From Butyrivibrio sp. (lineage in GTDB: Bacteria; Bacillota; Clostridia; Lachnospirales; Lachnospiraceae): a DNA stretch of 33,549 bases. A model generated the notes under the pieces. The model had not been told where the DNA came from. It searched no databases and saw only the letters and a program-made list of their open reading frames with translations. Within the stretch, counting starts at the first letter, position 1, and each line of letters opens with the position of its first letter. Shown piece by piece: positions 22,665 to 30,523 of the stretch. The stretch covers positions 1-33,549 of the forward strand of contig JAGAAO010000067.1 in the NCBI GenBank assembly GCA_017615275.1. The letters run 5' to 3'. The position numbers and the translations under genes are program-made.

Positions 22665-23621
22665 TCATTTACCGTTAAATACCGACTTTAAAATACCATG
22701 AAGAATAGCCGCAACGGGCCAAATAAGCCATGTAATATGCCAGTCAAATGAGATAAAACTCCATATAAGGTAAATGCAACTAACAGTTCTCCAGTAAACA
22801 GACATAACACCGGCCGCTGCCTTCTTCTCAGCGTAAGGCTCTCTTGTGGAACGTACAGACTCATAGTTTCCTGCAACAGTTTCCACGCCGTTAAGTGAAA
22901 GAAGTTTAGTGTAAGCAGCATCTTTCGCACCCGAAGCAATTATCAAAAGCACTCCGATTCCTACGAAGACAAAGAGCATTGCCGGTCCTACCATTACAAA
23001 TGTATATTCTTTTACAAGCAATGCATCAAACAAAAGAATAGGAACAACGCTCATAATGCAGAACATAACTCCAATTGTAAGCATAAGTGCCTTACTCATT
23101 GTATTGTTCTTTTTTACATCACTGAGATAATCCGCAGTGGCGTAATCAATACAGCAGAGTGTGGTATCAAGGAACTTCCACTGTGACATCCTAATGGAAG
23201 ACCATATGATCACACCTACGCCTGCGCTTATAAGCAAAAAGAAAAGTACTATTCCAATCTCATGGAAAAACAACGGAATAGGTGAAAAAATAAAGAGCAT
23301 AACTCCGATTCCGATGAGGTACCTGCTTTGAGAAGCTTCATAAACATACTCCATTGCCTCATCATTGGTAATAAGACGTCTTTCAACCTCTGCCGCACCG
23401 CCTAGTTCCTTCTGGATTCCGAGTGTCTCGGCAAGCTCCTGAAGGTTACCGAATTCGGATATTATTATTCCAACTGCCTCATTCTGAGGTTTGCCTTCAT
23501 TTATGAGTTCGGTGAACTTATCCTCCATCATACTCAGAAGCTCGTTCTTCGCACGCATGACATCCGGAGTATTAGGCAAATTTGCAAACATCGATTCCAA
23601 ATAATTTCTTATTGTTTCCAT
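22665..23621 (-). CDS. HAAS-type permease-prefix membrane protein
   Basis: 318 residues. The N-terminal ~80 residues (METIRNYLESMF, NTPDVMRAKNELLSMMEDKF, EAVGIIISEFGNL) form the soluble HAAS/permease-prefix domain, known from proteins encoded next to PadR regulators. Six or more membrane helices follow (residues ~100-300, for example IGIGVMLFIFSPIPLFF and VGPAMLFVFVGIGVLLI). The ATG at 23621 shares one base with the PadR TGA (TGATG) and has GGAGAG at 7 bases; a TTG one codon earlier was not used. It is membrane-embedded; the HAAS domain probably contacts the PadR protein or another cytosolic partner (inference from the known pairing). Confidence 0.85.
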   Translation of the reverse strand: METIRNYLESMFANLPNTPDVMRAKNELLSMMEDKFTELINEGKPQNEAVGIIISEFGNLQELAETLGIQKELGGAAEVERRLITNDEAMEYVYEASQSRYLIGIGVMLFIFSPIPLFFHEIGIVLFFLLISAGVGVIIWSSIRMSQWKFLDTTLCCIDYATADYLSDVKKNNTMSKALMLTIGVMFCIMSVVPILLFDALLVKEYTFVMVGPAMLFVFVGIGVLLIIASGAKDAAYTKLLSLNGVETVAGNYESVRSTREPYAEKKAAAGVMSVYWRTVSCIYLIWSFISFDWHITWLIWPVAAILHGILKSVFNGK

Positions 23622-23956
23622 CAATCTTCTCTCCTAATAAAGTTCTCAACCACTTCCTTGGTAAGCGTCCATTCAAGACACTTGTCACGGTAATAATTCT
23701 TTCCGCTCTCCGTGATCTTATAATATGTCCTCTTCTTACCGTTCTCCGCATTCTGGCTATAGGATTCCACATATCCGTTTTTTTCCATTCTTGTAAATGC
23801 TGAGTATAACGTAGTCTCTTTAATTATGTACTTCTCATTTGACAGAGCTCTTATTCTTTTAGATATCTCGTAGCCATAGCATGGTTCTTCCATCAGAATA
23901 AACAGAATCATCGTGTCATTATATCCTCTAATGACATCACTGCTAATTTCTACCAT
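23621..23956 (-). CDS. PadR-family transcriptional regulator
   Basis: From MVEISSDVIRGYND, 111 residues. It has the winged-helix layout of PadR (D-T-M-I-L-F-I-L-M-E-E-P-C-Y-G-Y-E-I-S-K-R-I, then TLYSAFTRMEKNGYVESY, and the wing KKRTYYKITESGKNYYRD) and a short C-terminal helix for dimerisation. These proteins repress their own operon and are relieved by envelope stress or small molecules. The ATG at 23956 has GAGGAGG 6 bases before it; a TTG start at 23962 lies too close to that site. A 9+9 bp palindrome sits on the -10 of its promoter. Confidence 0.92.
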   Translation of the reverse strand: MVEISSDVIRGYNDTMILFILMEEPCYGYEISKRIRALSNEKYIIKETTLYSAFTRMEKNGYVESYSQNAENGKKRTYYKITESGKNYYRDKCLEWTLTKEVVENFIRRED

Positions 23957-24000
23957 TAACAACCTCCTCTTGAATTATTTATCCTTTCAATACTATGCCT

Positions 24001-24038
24001 GTCGTAGTAAATATACTACGACTACTGAAGTATGTCAA
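24001..24038 (-). promoter_or_regulatory. promoter of the padR operon with PadR-type operator
   Basis: TTGACA (24038-24033) and TATATT (24015-24010), 17 bases apart, form an almost ideal promoter. The perfect palindrome GTCGTAGTA-AATA-TACTACGAC (24001-24022) covers the -10 and the start point, where bound repressor would block transcription. Confidence 0.85.
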
Positions 24039-24039
24039 G

Positions 24040-24068
24040 AAAAAAAACGAACTTTTTTCAGCTCGTTT
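24040..24068 (-). terminator. intrinsic terminator of the acyltransferase gene
   Basis: AAAACGA (24068-24062, minus strand) pairs with TCGTTTT (24049-24043), followed by further T residues to 24040. The stem begins inside the end of the acyltransferase gene. The -35 of the padR promoter begins 2 bases further on, so the two signals are packed together. Confidence 0.6.
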
Positions 24069-25104
24069 TCAAAATCCTTGTTTTTACCTTCTTATAAAGG
24101 AGCGTAATCGCTCCTCCAACCGACATCGAGAAGATACAATAAGCTATTGATGACCAGAACTGTTTATGATCACCTTTGAAATCAAATAACTGTTTAAAAA
24201 ACGGTCCGATCACAGGATCCAAAAGATAAATCCCAAACGTCAAAGATCCAAGCAGAGATATTGTCTTGTCGGCTCTGTGCCTGCTCTTTACAACCGATTT
24301 TTTTACAAACATAAAAACAGATATTACCATTAGGAAAACAAATCCGTCAAATGCTTCCTCGGGACCTGCAATTATCAACGCCAATATCCCCAACAGATCT
24401 GCAGCGGCAAACATCACAGCAAAAGGAATCCTTCCAAAAAAAGAAGGTTCTTTTCCCTCAAGACATCTGTCGAGCCCGTAGCCTATGAGCGGATAAAAAA
24501 CACAGTCCACTAATATTATAGCGGGTTGAAACTCCAGTGCAAGATGCATATTGCTATCGACAACACTGTTTGCAATCTTAAAAAGCATCGGAATCGCAGC
24601 GCCTATAACAAACCTAACGACAATCAGATAAAAAACATCGTTTGGTCGCATCCTCACTGCTATCGATCTCAAAAAAGGAAGAATCAAAAGAATTCCCAGA
24701 TACGCGTACAGATACCAATAAGGTCCCGCACCGTCAACCGTAGCCGAAGCAAAGTTTCTGATAAATCCGGGAATATAGAAATTTCCTTTATTATAACAAA
24801 GATGCGCCGCAATACTGAATATAAGCAGTATCGCAAACATCTTGGCGATCCGCCTGAAAATATCCTTGTAGTCTCTATCTCTGTTAAGGAGGAGACTTCC
24901 GGTTATCATATAGAAGATCGGAACATTTATCTTTACTATCATGGCTATAAAAAGGCGTACAAGCACAGTAAAGTCAATGCTGTCGTACTCATAAAGCCTT
25001 ATACAGCCCTGCGTATGATTAAAAACCACCAAAAAACAAGCGATCAATCTCAGCAGATCAAGGTGTGCATACCTGCTCCCCTCAGCCTTAATCTCTTCAG
25101 ACAA
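24058..25104 (-). CDS. acyltransferase-3 family membrane protein
   Basis: 348 residues with about ten membrane helices. The start YAHLDLLRLIACFLVVFNHT holds the R-x10-H pattern, with H as the presumed catalytic residue of the Acyl_transf_3/OatA-like family. The region VDGAGPYWYLYAYLGILLILPFL is the typical second block. These proteins move acetyl or other acyl groups onto sugars of peptidoglycan, surface glycans or exported molecules. The SD AGGGGGA at 7 bases supports the TTG start at 25104. The target glycan cannot be told. The gene is followed by its own terminator. Confidence 0.85.
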   Translation of the reverse strand: MSEEIKAEGSRYAHLDLLRLIACFLVVFNHTQGCIRLYEYDSIDFTVLVRLFIAMIVKINVPIFYMITGSLLLNRDRDYKDIFRRIAKMFAILLIFSIAAHLCYNKGNFYIPGFIRNFASATVDGAGPYWYLYAYLGILLILPFLRSIAVRMRPNDVFYLIVVRFVIGAAIPMLFKIANSVVDSNMHLALEFQPAIILVDCVFYPLIGYGLDRCLEGKEPSFFGRIPFAVMFAAADLLGILALIIAGPEEAFDGFVFLMVISVFMFVKKSVVKSRHRADKTISLLGSLTFGIYLLDPVIGPFFKQLFDFKGDHKQFWSSIAYCIFSMSVGGAITLLYKKVKTRILKTS

Positions 25105-25127
25105 TTATATGTCCCCCTTTTTTCACA

Positions 25128-26390
25128 CTATAATCCCATGTACAATCCGGGAATATCTCCTTCACTAAGATGGAACTTCTCTTCTGCTCCGTCAACTTCC
25201 GCAGTCTCCATCTTAACGACGTTAACGTATCCGTCGTTGATCATATCAACCATGTATGTCGCGATATCAGGATCAAACTGTGTTCCTGCACCGCTCTGTA
25301 TCTGTTCGATGATCTCATCCTTGCTAAGATGCCTTCTGTACACACGGTTACTGGACATGGCGTCATATGAATCTGCAACGCCGACAATACGTGCATAAAG
25401 AGGAATCTCATTTCCCTTAAGTCCCTCGGGATAACCCTTACCGTCAAATCTTTCATGGTGATAAAGAGCAGTCTCTCTGACGCCCTTAAGTGAAGAGAGC
25501 TGCTTGAGCATGTTACCGCCTGCAACCGTATGGTTCTGGACGAGCTCTCTCTCCTCTTGTGTAAGCTTTCCGGGCTTATTGAGAACGGCATCGGGAACGC
25601 TTATTTTTCCTGCATCGTGCAAAAGACCTGCATAGTAAACGTTCTGTATTTCAACATCCGTAAGATGCATTCTCTTTGCAATCTCAGCCGCATACATCGC
25701 CACTCTTCTGGAATGGCCTCGTGTATAAGGATCTTTCGCATCTATGAAACTGATGAAAGTATTCATAGACTGGAGAATGATCTTAACGTCAGTTTTCTGC
25801 TTTTTCAAGAATGTAACTGAATTATATTTTACTACCGCATAACTTACAAAGAAAACTATCCATACAACAAAGAGCGACAAAATAAGCTTTCCTGCAAAAG
25901 TTCTTCCCGCAGGAGCCATCCTGAATCCCGACAAAGTCATACTTGTAGGAGCGTAATTCGCCTGAGCCTCTATGGACATTCCAAACTCAACGCTCTCTCC
26001 CGACTTGATCGTTATGTTGTAATGAAGTGGGGTGAATGTAATACCGTATCCATCATGTGAGCTGTCAACATTCCAGACATCAACTACATTTGAACCTTCC
26101 GGAACCTGCATCAAAAGACTCCAGTTTGTAAGATCGGTACCGCTACCGTTTACAACTTCTATCTCGTACTGAGTTATAACAGATTTATGATCTGTAGGCT
26201 GACTGGAGACCTTCGAAACATTTGCATACAACTTATCAGAAAGCTTAGCTCCCGTAAGACTGAGCTTACTGGAGTAAACCGAAGAAACATTGTTTTGCGT
26301 TATGAGTCTCTCAACATAAAACGCTGTGATCAATATCATTAATATTGATAATAAAGTCATAAGCATGCTGACTGTCTTATCAAACTTCAT
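25128..26390 (-). CDS. membrane HD-GYP phosphodiesterase with CBM2-like outer domain
   Basis: From MKFDKTVSML, 420 residues. Membrane helix 1 lies at ~8-27. Residues ~45-165 are an outer, strand-rich domain with T-D-L-T-N-W-S-L-L-M-Q-V-P-E-G and the later D-S-S-H-D-G-Y-G-I-T-F-T-P, then NITIKSGESVEFGMSI. This resembles the beta-sandwich of cellulose-binding family 2 modules. Helix 2 follows (~170-190). The cytosolic HD-GYP domain has GLLHDAGKISVPD (the HD pair) and HHERFDGKGYPEGL, the family signatures, so hydrolysis of cyclic di-GMP is expected. The ATG at 26390 has GAGGA 8 bases upstream; the GTG at 26405 lies upstream of that site. Confidence 0.88.
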   Translation of the reverse strand: MKFDKTVSMLMTLLSILMILITAFYVERLITQNNVSSVYSSKLSLTGAKLSDKLYANVSKVSSQPTDHKSVITQYEIEVVNGSGTDLTNWSLLMQVPEGSNVVDVWNVDSSHDGYGITFTPLHYNITIKSGESVEFGMSIEAQANYAPTSMTLSGFRMAPAGRTFAGKLILSLFVVWIVFFVSYAVVKYNSVTFLKKQKTDVKIILQSMNTFISFIDAKDPYTRGHSRRVAMYAAEIAKRMHLTDVEIQNVYYAGLLHDAGKISVPDAVLNKPGKLTQEERELVQNHTVAGGNMLKQLSSLKGVRETALYHHERFDGKGYPEGLKGNEIPLYARIVGVADSYDAMSSNRVYRRHLSKDEIIEQIQSGAGTQFDPDIATYMVDMINDGYVNVVKMETAEVDGAEEKFHLSEGDIPGLYMGL

Positions 26391-26436
26391 AGCTTGAATC
26401 CTCACAAATACTTAATCAGAAACTTCTTCAAACTAT

Positions 26437-26466
26437 ATTATACAAAAAACACCGCACATTTACCAA
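26437..26466 (-). promoter_or_regulatory. promoter of the HD-GYP gene, embedded in the preceding terminator
   Basis: TATAAT (26442-26437) is preceded 18 bases earlier by TTGGTA (26466-26461), which is the loop of the kdgK terminator. The two signals therefore share DNA. Confidence 0.5.
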
Positions 26467-26475
26467 TGCGCGGTG
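26444..26475 (-). terminator. intrinsic terminator of the uronate operon
   Basis: On the minus strand CACCGCGCAT (26475-26466) pairs with ATGTGCGGTG (26459-26450), with one G-U pair and a short loop, followed by TTTTTT at 26449-26444. Confidence 0.88.
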
Positions 26476-26509
26476 CTTATGATTTTAAAAAATTTTTATT
26501 AAAGAAAAA

Positions 26510-27535
26510 TTATCTCTGGATACGTCCTGATCCGTCGCCGCCTGCAAGCTTATTTACCTCATCAACTGTAACAAGGTTGAAGTCTCCTTCGATTGAGTGC
26601 TTGAGTGCTGATGCAGCAACTGCAAACTCAATTGTAGCCTGAGGATCGAATCCGTTTACACAGCTATAGATAAGTCCGCCGCCGAATGAATCTCCGCCGC
26701 CGACACGGTCAACGATATGAAGTGCATACTTCTTTGAGAAATATGCCTGATCGCCTGTGTAAAGCATAGCGCTCCAGTTATTGTCATTAGCTGAGATTGA
26801 CTCACGAAGTGTGATAGCAACCTTCTCGAATCCAAACTTCTCTGTAAGCTTCTGAGCAACTTCGATGTAGCCCTCTCTGTTGAGCTTACCTGTTGTAACG
26901 TCTGTTGAAGAAGCCTTGATTCCGAATACGTCATCAGCATCCTCTTCGTTAGCGATACATACATCTACATACTTGCAGATCTCAGCCATAACCTTGCCTG
27001 CCTTCTCCTTGCTCCAGAGTTTTCCTCTGTAGTTAAGGTCGCAAGATACTTTGAGTCCGTGCTCCTTAGCCTTCTTAGCAGCCTCAAGTGTGATCTCTGC
27101 AAGAGAATCACTTACAGCGGGAGTAATTCCTGTGAAGTGGAACCACTCAGCACCTTCAAAAATCTCATCCCAGTTGAAGTCAGCGGGAACTGCCTCAGCG
27201 ATTGCTGAATGTGCACGGTCATAGATGCACTTAGAACCTCTCTGTGATGCACCCTTCTCGTTGTAGTAGATACCAACTCTATCACCGCCTCTTGCGATCT
27301 TGGATGTGTCTACTCCGTACTTTCTGAGTGAGTTTACAGCAGCCTGACCAATCTCATGCTTAGGAAGCTTTGTAACATATACGGAATCAAGTCCGTAGTT
27401 AGCAAGAGAAACTGATACGTTAGCCTCTCCGCCTCCGAATGTAGCCTCAAGATGATCAACCTGAACAAATCTTAAATAATTATCGGGCTGCAGACGCAGC
27501 ATGATCTCACCAAATGTAACAACTTTCTTTGACAT
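26510..27535 (-). CDS. kdgK: 2-dehydro-3-deoxygluconokinase (PfkB family)
   Basis: 341 residues. The PfkB fold is visible in the first block VVTFGEIMLRLQPDNYLRF and the G-G-G-E-A-N-V-S-V-S-L-A motif (residues ~34-46), where the sugar binds. The C-terminal motif R-V-G-G-G-D-S-F-G-G-G (near residue 285) carries the catalytic aspartate. KdgK phosphorylates 2-keto-3-deoxygluconate with ATP to KDPG, the substrate of the aldolase encoded next to it. The SD GAGAGG is ~8 bases before the ATG. It is the last gene of the operon and is followed by a good terminator. Confidence 0.92.
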   Translation of the reverse strand: MSKKVVTFGEIMLRLQPDNYLRFVQVDHLEATFGGGEANVSVSLANYGLDSVYVTKLPKHEIGQAAVNSLRKYGVDTSKIARGGDRVGIYYNEKGASQRGSKCIYDRAHSAIAEAVPADFNWDEIFEGAEWFHFTGITPAVSDSLAEITLEAAKKAKEHGLKVSCDLNYRGKLWSKEKAGKVMAEICKYVDVCIANEEDADDVFGIKASSTDVTTGKLNREGYIEVAQKLTEKFGFEKVAITLRESISANDNNWSAMLYTGDQAYFSKKYALHIVDRVGGGDSFGGGLIYSCVNGFDPQATIEFAVAASALKHSIEGDFNLVTVDEVNKLAGGDGSGRIQR

Positions 27536-27553
27536 AGTTTTTTCCTCTCTATC

Positions 27554-28516
27554 TTAATTCTTAACCAAATGTACAGCGAATCCGCCAAACTCGTCAGCAA
27601 GATATGCAACCTTGAGATGATTGTCAGCATCATATGCAAATGATGTCTCATCAAACTTAACACCCTGCTTACCGAGATGGTAAACTGCTCTGTCAACGTT
27701 ATTTGTTCCGATAGCAATGTGTCCGTTTGCTCCGCGTCCCTTTGCCTTCATAACTTCAACTACGCTGCCTGCGAATACAGAAGAATTTCCAACCTTCTTA
27801 GTAAAGCCAAAGAGTGAATCAAACTTGTCTGCTACTGACTCAGCTGCTGCTGCATCTGTCTCGTTGATTCCAACATGCTTCATTGTGAATCCGAGCATTG
27901 CGTTAACAGCATCTCTTGTCATAGCCTCTATCTCATCGAATTTTCCTGCAGAGATAAGATCCTTCTTAACCATCCAACTTCCACCACAGCAGAATACCTT
28001 ATTAAATCCAAGGTAATCATTGAGGTTGTTCTTGTTTACACCACCTGTGGGCATGAAATGCATCTTAGTATAAGGAGCTGCCATAGCCTTAATCTTGGCA
28101 ATACCACCATTCTGCTCAGCAGGGAAGAATTTTACACAGTCAAGACCAAGCTCTATAGCCTGCTCTACCTCTCCGGGTGTTGCTGTTCCGGGAACTACCG
28201 GTACACCGATGCTCTGAATATACTCAACATTTGATCTGTTGAATCCGGGGCTTACGATGAATTTAGCTCCTGCTGCTTTAGCACGGTCAGCCTGTTCTGC
28301 ATTAAGCACTGTTCCTGCACCTACGATCATCTCGGGGAATTTCTCGGAAATGATCTTGATCGCATCTTCTGCTGCAGCTGTACGGAATGTAACCTCTGCT
28401 GCGGGAAGTCCGCCCTTGATGAGCGCTTCTGCAAGAGGCTCTGCATCCTTCGCATCGTCGATCGCGATTACGGGTACAATACCAATTTTGTAAAGTTCTT
28501 CACAAATCTTATCCAT
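27554..28516 (-). CDS. kdgA: KDPG/KHG aldolase with C-terminal VOC-like domain
   Basis: 320 residues. The first ~210 are a complete class I KDPG aldolase: Glu41 in AAEVTFRT acts as general base, and Lys129 in DCVKFFPAE forms the Schiff base. GAGTVLNAEQ and FMPTGGV match the family. It cleaves KDPG to pyruvate and glyceraldehyde 3-phosphate. The last ~105 residues (MKHVGINETDAAAAESV through HIAIGTNNVDRAVYHL to AVHLVKN) form a second domain that looks like one half of the glyoxalase/VOC fold. This fused form occurs in other Clostridia; the role of the tail is not established. It lies between kduD and kdgK in one operon. Confidence 0.9.
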   Translation of the reverse strand: MDKICEELYKIGIVPVIAIDDAKDAEPLAEALIKGGLPAAEVTFRTAAAEDAIKIISEKFPEMIVGAGTVLNAEQADRAKAAGAKFIVSPGFNRSNVEYIQSIGVPVVPGTATPGEVEQAIELGLDCVKFFPAEQNGGIAKIKAMAAPYTKMHFMPTGGVNKNNLNDYLGFNKVFCCGGSWMVKKDLISAGKFDEIEAMTRDAVNAMLGFTMKHVGINETDAAAAESVADKFDSLFGFTKKVGNSSVFAGSVVEVMKAKGRGANGHIAIGTNNVDRAVYHLGKQGVKFDETSFAYDADNHLKVAYLADEFGGFAVHLVKN

Positions 28517-28573
28517 TTTTTTCGCCTTTCTCTTATTACACTAATGGACCAAACCCGATTCGGAAAAAGAGCT

Positions 28574-29413
28574 TTAGTCCACATCTTCCATTTTACTTGG
28601 ATCCAGATTGCTCGGATCCTGTCCAATATAAGCCGTGATTCCGCCGTCTATATAAACCACCTGACCATTAATAAAGTCTGATGCAGGTGAAGCAAGGAAT
28701 ACTGCAAGTCCCATAAGATCTTCCGTCTTACCCCATCTCTGAGCGGGTGTCTTGGAACGTATAAATCTGTCAAACGGATGCATTGAACCGTCAGGCTGTT
28801 TCTCTCTTAAAGGAGCCGTCTGAGGTGTTGCTATGTATCCGGGACCGATGGCATTACACTGTATATTATATTGTCCGTACTCGGAGCAGATATTTCTGGT
28901 AAGCATCTTCAGCCCGCCTTTTGCGGCCGCATATGCAGATACCGTCTCGCGTCCGAATTCAGACATCATTGAGCACGCATTTATTATCTTGCCGCCACCC
29001 TTTTTGATCATTGCGGGAAGAACAGCTTTGGAACAGATGAACGGACCTGTCAGATCCACATCTATAACCTGATTCCATTCTTCAACCGTCATGTCGATCA
29101 TAGGGATTCTTTTTATGATGCCGGCGTTATTTACGAGAATGTCAATCGTACCAACATTCTGTTCCACCTGATGAACGAATTCGTTAACCTGGTGTTCTTT
29201 TGTGACATCACATACTGCGCCAAAAGCGCTAATACCGAGTCTCTCATATTCTGCCTTTCCTCTATCAACAAGTTCACTACTAATATCATTAAAAACTATC
29301 TTGGCTCCGCTCTGTGCAAAAGCCACCGCATACGCAAGGCCAAGTCCGTAAGAAGCTCCTGTAACCCATGCGACCTTACCTTCCAATGAGAAATTTTTCA
29401 AAAAGTCCTGCAT
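28574..29413 (-). CDS. kduD: SDR oxidoreductase, KduD / gluconate 5-dehydrogenase-like
   Basis: From MQDFLKNFSLEGKVAW, 279 residues. The Rossmann fold shows TGASYGLGLAYA (cofactor loop), NNAGI, and the catalytic S-x12-Y-x3-K in which Y-A-A-A-K is visible. The C-terminus VVYIDGGITAYIGQD is the form seen in gluconate 5-dehydrogenase homologues. Placement directly after kduI points to reduction of the 2,5-diketo-3-deoxygluconate that KduI makes, giving 2-keto-3-deoxygluconate. The name reflects this context; gluconate 5-dehydrogenase activity cannot be excluded. The SD GGAGGT sits before the ATG at 29413; an upstream start at 29434 is less likely. Confidence 0.82.
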   Translation of the reverse strand: MQDFLKNFSLEGKVAWVTGASYGLGLAYAVAFAQSGAKIVFNDISSELVDRGKAEYERLGISAFGAVCDVTKEHQVNEFVHQVEQNVGTIDILVNNAGIIKRIPMIDMTVEEWNQVIDVDLTGPFICSKAVLPAMIKKGGGKIINACSMMSEFGRETVSAYAAAKGGLKMLTRNICSEYGQYNIQCNAIGPGYIATPQTAPLREKQPDGSMHPFDRFIRSKTPAQRWGKTEDLMGLAVFLASPASDFINGQVVYIDGGITAYIGQDPSNLDPSKMEDVD

Positions 29414-29438
29414 ATCTATACCTCCAAATGTCAACCGA

Positions 29439-30302
29439 TCACTTAAGTTCCGTCATTGCACAATCATCCATATCGTCGAAATCCTGATTCTCTCCGACCA
29501 TACCCCAGATGAATGTGTATGCCTGTGTTCCGCATCCTGAATGAATTGACCAGCTCGGGCTGATAACAGCTTGTTCATTCCTCATGACAATGTGCCTTGT
29601 TTCCGTAGGCTCTCCCATGAAATGCATAACCAATGCATCCTCGGGAATATCAAAGTAGAGATAAACTTCCATTCTTCTGTCGTGTGTGTGGCATGGCATT
29701 GTGTTCCAAACACTGCCGGGCTTGAGTTCTGTCATTCCCATCTCAAGCTGGCAAGTTTCAACCTGTCCCGGAAGAATGTATTTATTGATAACTCTGTGAT
29801 TGGACTGTTCAAGGCTTCCCAGTTCCTTCTTGTTCTCATCCTTGATAATGACAACATCCTCTGAAGGAGTGCCTTCTCTCTTAATAAGAACGGTCGGATA
29901 AGTCTTATGTGCAGGTGCACTGTTGATGTAGAATTTAGCAGGATTGGATGCATCCTTGCTTGCAAAAGAAATGTCTCTCTTGCCCATTCCTATATACATG
30001 CCCTGTTTGTAGTCCACGTCATACTTCTTGCCGTCGATGACGATCACTCCGTCGCCGCCGATATTGATAACGCCCATCTCCCTTCTCTGTAAAAAGAACT
30101 CAGCTCTGAGCTCATCTCCTGCTGTGAGGCGTAACTCCTCTTTAACAGGTACAGCAGATCCGGTAATGATTCTATCAATATGGCTATAAACAAGCTTGAT
30201 CTCATCAGGCTTAAAAAGGTCATCAATCAGAAACTCTTCCCTTAATCTTGAAGTGTCGTAAGTTTTCTCGTCTTTAGGTGAACATGCAGTTCTCAGTTCC
30301 AT
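29439..30302 (-). CDS. kduI: 5-dehydro-4-deoxy-D-glucuronate isomerase
   Basis: 287 residues, the usual length of KduI. The cupin-like fold is recognisable by NTMPCHTHDRRMEVYLYF, which carries two His and a Glu of the zinc site, and the following PSWSIHSGCGT with a further His. The N-terminus (SPKDEKTYDTSRLREEFLIDDLF) matches the family. It converts 5-keto-4-deoxyuronate, released by pectin/oligogalacturonide or unsaturated uronide degradation, to 2,5-diketo-3-deoxygluconate. It is the first gene of a four-gene operon. The SD GGAGG lies 5 bases before the ATG. Confidence 0.95.
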   Translation of the reverse strand: MELRTACSPKDEKTYDTSRLREEFLIDDLFKPDEIKLVYSHIDRIITGSAVPVKEELRLTAGDELRAEFFLQRREMGVINIGGDGVIVIDGKKYDVDYKQGMYIGMGKRDISFASKDASNPAKFYINSAPAHKTYPTVLIKREGTPSEDVVIIKDENKKELGSLEQSNHRVINKYILPGQVETCQLEMGMTELKPGSVWNTMPCHTHDRRMEVYLYFDIPEDALVMHFMGEPTETRHIVMRNEQAVISPSWSIHSGCGTQAYTFIWGMVGENQDFDDMDDCAMTELK

Positions 30303-30316
30303 AGCTCCTCCATTCT

Positions 30317-30333
30317 ATTGCCGAAATGGCAAT
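30317..30333 (-). promoter_or_regulatory. palindrome in the kduI leader
   Basis: ATTGCC-GAAAT-GGCAAT is a perfect 6+6 bp inverted repeat 15 bases upstream of the kduI start, close to the ribosome site. It may be an operator of a uronate-responsive repressor or an RNA hairpin that limits translation. Confidence 0.45.
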
Positions 30334-30395
30334 CAGTCATTATTGGTATAATGCTATGATACCGTGAAAAAATATTCCATGTAAGTTCGTTTATG

Positions 30396-30411
30396 TTGCA
30401 AAAACTTGCAA
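30396..30411 (-). promoter_or_regulatory. double TTGCAA motif upstream of kduI
   Basis: TTGCAA occurs twice, separated by 4 bases (30396-30401 and 30406-30411). Each copy is itself symmetric, giving a 16-base element in the promoter region. It could be a regulator site. Confidence 0.35.
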
Positions 30412-30423
30412 ATTTTGACCTTA

Positions 30424-30437
30424 TGTAAGCACTTTCA
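30424..30437 (-). promoter_or_regulatory. cre-like site (CcpA) upstream of kduI
   Basis: The minus strand reads TGAAAGTGCTTACA, which matches the catabolite-responsive element consensus (TGWNANCGNTNWCA) except for one base. It lies 122-135 bases before the kduI start. Catabolite control of uronate use is common in Firmicutes, so this is a sensible but unproven site; it could also serve a LacI-type regulator. Confidence 0.45.
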
Positions 30438-30487
30438 TGCTGAGATAATTGTATCATATCAATTTAAGTTTTGTATTGCAAAAGTTG

Positions 30488-30515
30488 TTGTAAAAAATTG
30501 ATTTTATGGTAGAAT
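30488..30515 (+). promoter_or_regulatory. promoter of the RNase P RNA gene
   Basis: TTGTAA (30488-30493) and TAGAAT (30510-30515), 16 bases apart, predict a start near 30522, matching the 5' end of the RNA. Confidence 0.6.
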
Positions 30516-30523
30516 ATAGCCTT

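Noticed and set aside
24526-25398. A 290-codon open frame on the plus strand over the acyltransferase and HD-GYP genes
   Set aside because: It crosses two well-supported minus-strand genes; its protein is rich in K, R, S and H without domain pattern, and it has no ribosome site.
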